Shown: piece after piece, positions 61,545 through 64,000 of the stretch | How positions within the stretch are numbered: position 1 is the stretch's first letter | Layout: each line of letters starts with the position of its first letter | From: Rheum nobile | Lineage: Eukaryota; Streptophyta; Magnoliopsida; Caryophyllales; Polygonaceae | Reading direction: 5' to 3' | DNA length: 64,000 bases | NCBI GenBank assembly: GCA_027886185.1 | Contig: WOAB01000056.1 | Location: forward strand, 1,736,001 to 1,800,000 | Position numbers and translations under genes: made by a program | Notes under the pieces: model-generated | Told to the model about the DNA's origin: nothing | What the model saw: only the letters and a program-made list of their open reading frames with translations | Databases searched by the model: none

Positions 61545-62038
61545 ATGGTTTTCCCACTCACAAGCGACAATAGTAGTGAAAATTCATTAATTGATCCTTA
61601 TTTTGAGGTAATGTTGTTTTAGCAATTGAGTTGCGACCCTCTAGTTGTCTTATAATTCTGACTTATATTTATTTGCACTTGTAGCAATTTGGCATGAGCA
61701 GGTATGATGATACAATCTATGGTGTCCAAGAAACCGAGCCTAGGACAAGGTTGTTTCAGGAGATTGCTAGGGACTCGAGGGATCATATCCTAGAGGAAGA
61801 AGCTAGACATACACATGAAGTGGCAGAACTTAAACGGCAACTTCAACAAGAGCTTGCAAACGTCGGTTACTTGGATTGTTGCTACGAAGAACAAGTTGAG
61901 CAAGTACGTGGATTAATTGAGGATGAGGATGACCATTCAAACAATGCAAGGAAGAAGAGCTTATATGGTTGGGCAGTCACTGTTATCCTTGTGTTTGCTT
62001 TGTTGTTTTTTGGAGCATGTGACTTGGTTGTTGATTAG
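61545..62038 (+). CDS. Small two-exon protein, unrecognised
   Basis: Exon 1 is 61545-61607 (21 codons from MVFPLTSDN). A 77-bp intron (GTAATG to TGTAG) leads to exon 2, 61685-62038. The product is 138 aa with an acidic, Ser-rich start, a charged helical middle (residues 50-95, heptad-like EEEARHTHEVAELKRQ) that may form a coiled coil, and one C-terminal membrane helix (WAVTVILVFALLFFGACDL). A tail-anchored membrane protein is a fair reading. I know no family for it. It lies inside the putative Harbinger region, on the strand opposite the transposase, so it may be an element-borne accessory gene or a captured gene. The clean intron and intact frame argue that it is or recently was real. Confidence 0.5.
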
Positions 62039-62149
62039 TATGGCTTTTGGATGAGACTTGTTGTCATTTTGCAACCATCAACCCGTGACTTGGCATGTAG
62101 TATGTATAATAGGTAGTGGAATGCAATTATGAAATACAACCTAGGGTTA

Positions 62150-62570
62150 GAATGCATGTGAGTGAGGGGCCTACCCTCCTCCTTTATTAGGTTCATATTC
62201 GTGGCATGTGAGCGTAGGGCCCTTCCCTCCTCCATTATTTGTAATAAATAGTTGAGTGCAACTGTACACTATAGAATACATGTGAGTGTAGGGCCCTTCA
62301 CTCAACTATTTATTAGGTTCATATTCGTTGCATGTGAGCGTAGGGCCCTTCCCTCCTCCATTATTTGTAATAAATAGTTGAGTGTAACTATACACTATAG
62401 AATACATGTGAGTGTAGGGCCATTCACTTAACTATTTATTAGGTTTATATTCGTGACATGTGAGCGTAGGGCCCTTTCCTCCTCCATTATTTGTAATAAA
62501 TAGTTGAGTGCAATTGTGCACTATAGAATACATGTGAGTGTAGGGCCCTTTCCTCCTCCCCTCCAATGTA
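62150..62570. repeat. Tandem repeat, 126-bp period
   Basis: CATGTGAGCGTAGGGCCCTT recurs at 62205, 62331 and 62457, giving a period of exactly 126 bp. Each unit also holds an inverted TAAATAGTTGAGTG / CACTCAACTATTTA pair. The array directly follows the small two-exon gene. Confidence 0.9.
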
Positions 62571-63043
62571 GTACTATATATATGTATGACTCTTTATTCA
62601 TCAAGTTCATAACTTGGCTACCAATATCGTTCCATCCTCTCCCATTTTCATAAATAGTTTATAGTTTATTGTAGCTATAAAATGGTGAGTTCAAAAGGAT
62701 CAATCCGCTATGTTTCTTGCTACGTCGGAATATATCATTTGATGTTACAAACATCAAGTGATATATTCTAACTTATGAAGAAACAAAACGATTCTTCAAG
62801 ACAACAAAATGGCACAACAAACAATAGGTAATTTTTTGTAATCTGCGCCTTACTTATGAAACAATAAACACAAAAGATAATGTTGTATGAAGCCAATATC
62901 TGAAAATAATAAAACAACAACACAACGAACATGTCTTTGGGATCATTGTCTTCTCCTAAAGTTACAACAAGTGCACTATAAAATGATAAAACAACAACAC
63001 AACCAACATGCCCCTGAATTTAGGTCTAAAGTTTAATGCCAAA
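62571..63043. other. Spacer before the transposase remnant
   Basis: No gene is seen. A short inverted repeat, GAATATATCATTTGATGT / ACATCAAGTGATATATTC, lies at 62728-62770. Confidence 0.5.
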
Positions 63044-64000
63044 CTAGTACAACCACGATCTTCTGTTCTCCCACATCTCACGTGCGATTGCGTTACGAAT
63101 AGTACTCATGCCTTCAGGATCATTGTCTTCCCCTTCATTTTCTCGCCCCCTAAATACTTCATCATCATCGTCGTCTTCAAAAGAATCATTGAGTTTGTGT
63201 CTTAGTATGAAGTTGTGCAACCCAAAACAGACAATGATGAAATCAATTGATCGGCAATGCTATAGGCCGGCATATGTGTCAGAATCTTACATCTTCTTCA
63301 AGACACCAAAGCAACGCTCTATGGTGGTCATCAATGAAGAATGAACACGGTTAAACCCTTCTCTCTAATTTTTTGGCGCCTCCCTCCCAAATTGAGATCT
63401 GTGGTAGTTCACCTTAGAGTATGGTACCATATATCCTCATCGGTCTGGATAACCTTTGTCTACCAAATAATATCTGGCTGAAAAAATAGCATTTTTTTTA
63501 AAATAAATTAGAAATAATTTAAAGATTGAGGTCAAGCTAGTACTTGGTGAACCATAAAATTGTTACCCGGGGGGGATGCGGAAAGTTCATATTTAAACTT
63601 TTCATTGCATGGTCAAGACACGCGCATCATATGCACTACCTTCCCAGCCAGCTGAAACAAATGTGAAATACATGTCAAAGTCACACACAACCATTATGTT
63701 GAACAAACAATATTTATTTCGTCCAAAATAAGGAATTTGTTCTGCCTCAGGAATAGTCGCGTTCATGTGGACCCCATCAATACAGCCAATAGCCCCATAC
63801 AATGGAAATATATAAAGTATACCCTAAATACAATGGAGTACAAAGTACAGAGTATAATATAATACCTTGAAAACACGATCTATCTCTCTTGTGATAGGAT
63901 TTTGGCTGGAATTGCTGTAAAATTCCTGTCACGGGGTTTTAAGAGGGTTCTGACAAACCTGTTGTAGTTTTGTTTCCTCCCAGCTAGCGACTCAAGCACC
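63044..64000 (-). pseudogene. PIF/Harbinger DDE transposase, decayed and cut by window edge
   Basis: The minus strand reads, from the right edge: LAGRKQNYNRFVRTLLKPRD and NFTAIPAKI; after an intron, YGAIGCIDGVHMNATIP, EQIPYFGRNKYC, FNIMVVCDFDMYFTFVSAGW and EGSAYDARVL; then FPHPP, GYMVPYSKVNYHRSQFG, NRVHSSLMTTIERCFGVLKK and DFIIVCFGLHNFILRHKL, ending GMSTIRNAIAREMWE with a stop at 63044. IDGVH and CDFDM hold the two expected catalytic aspartates, and the later TIERCFGVLKK carries the glutamate. In-frame stops (after YPDR, after APKN, after LKKM) and frame breaks between segments show it is inactive. It is of HARBI1 type. Confidence 0.85.

Larger units (their letters stand above)
59072..64000. 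mobile_element. Probable PIF/Harbinger element, open to the right
   Basis: GGGTCCGTTCGGCACACAAC at 59072, preceded by TAA, is the usual left terminus style of plant PIF/Harbinger elements. A matching transposase lies inside at 63044 and runs off the window, so the right end cannot be seen. Whether the start and the transposase belong to one element is inference. Confidence 0.4.

Overview
This window is nuclear DNA of a flowering plant, almost certainly a eudicot. It has multi-exon genes with GT-AG introns, CT-rich 5' leaders, AT-rich intergenic sequence and plant-type transposons of nearly every class. The proteins most closely recall Arabidopsis YODA, EID1-like F-box protein 3 and plant DUF819 proteins. 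The sequence does not let me name the species.

Layout. Positions 1-5,750 hold a candidate Helitron end and a complete MuDR-like MULE (916-5747) with two convergent genes: a mudrA-type transposase on + and a decayed plant-mobile-domain-like gene on -. A YODA-type MAPKKK gene with an intron in its 5' leader occupies 7,100-16,400. A Copia retrotransposon (16,881-20,607) sits just behind it and has lost nearly all of its reverse transcriptase and RNase H. An AT-rich stretch with a Tourist-like MITE leads to an EDL3-type F-box gene (minus, leader to about 27,290). Two tandem DUF819 membrane-protein genes (minus, 29,315-32,022 and 33,650-36,587) have the same six-exon layout. They are followed by an RRM protein gene resembling RBM18 (minus, from 38,103, leader probably near 42,000).

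Positions 42,906-48,333 form a cluster of broken host-gene pieces that still contain introns: a frameshifted DUF4408 gene, a truncated nucleobase-ascorbate transporter, a tRNA-like element, a 1.4-kb array of a short repeat with telomere-like sequence inside it, and on the minus strand a ketol-acid reductoisomerase fragment with a possible Hsp70 exon end upstream. The rest is transposon-dominated: a hAT element carrying a tRNA-like segment; an LTR element with gag and protease but no polymerase and a truncated 5' LTR, itself hit by a hAT MITE; copies of a short inverted-repeat element around a 5S rRNA-derived segment; a complete small Helitron; and a probable PIF/Harbinger region holding a mitochondrial rpl16 fragment, a small unrecognised two-exon gene, a 126-bp tandem repeat and a decayed DDE transposase running off the right edge.

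The host genes expected to work are the MAPKKK (signalling in development), the F-box protein (ubiquitin ligase adaptor), the two DUF819 proteins (probably plastid membrane) and the RRM protein. I see no functional link among them. The most unusual features are the gene-fragment cluster, the internally deleted retroelements and the palindromic repeat arrays carried by three unrelated elements.
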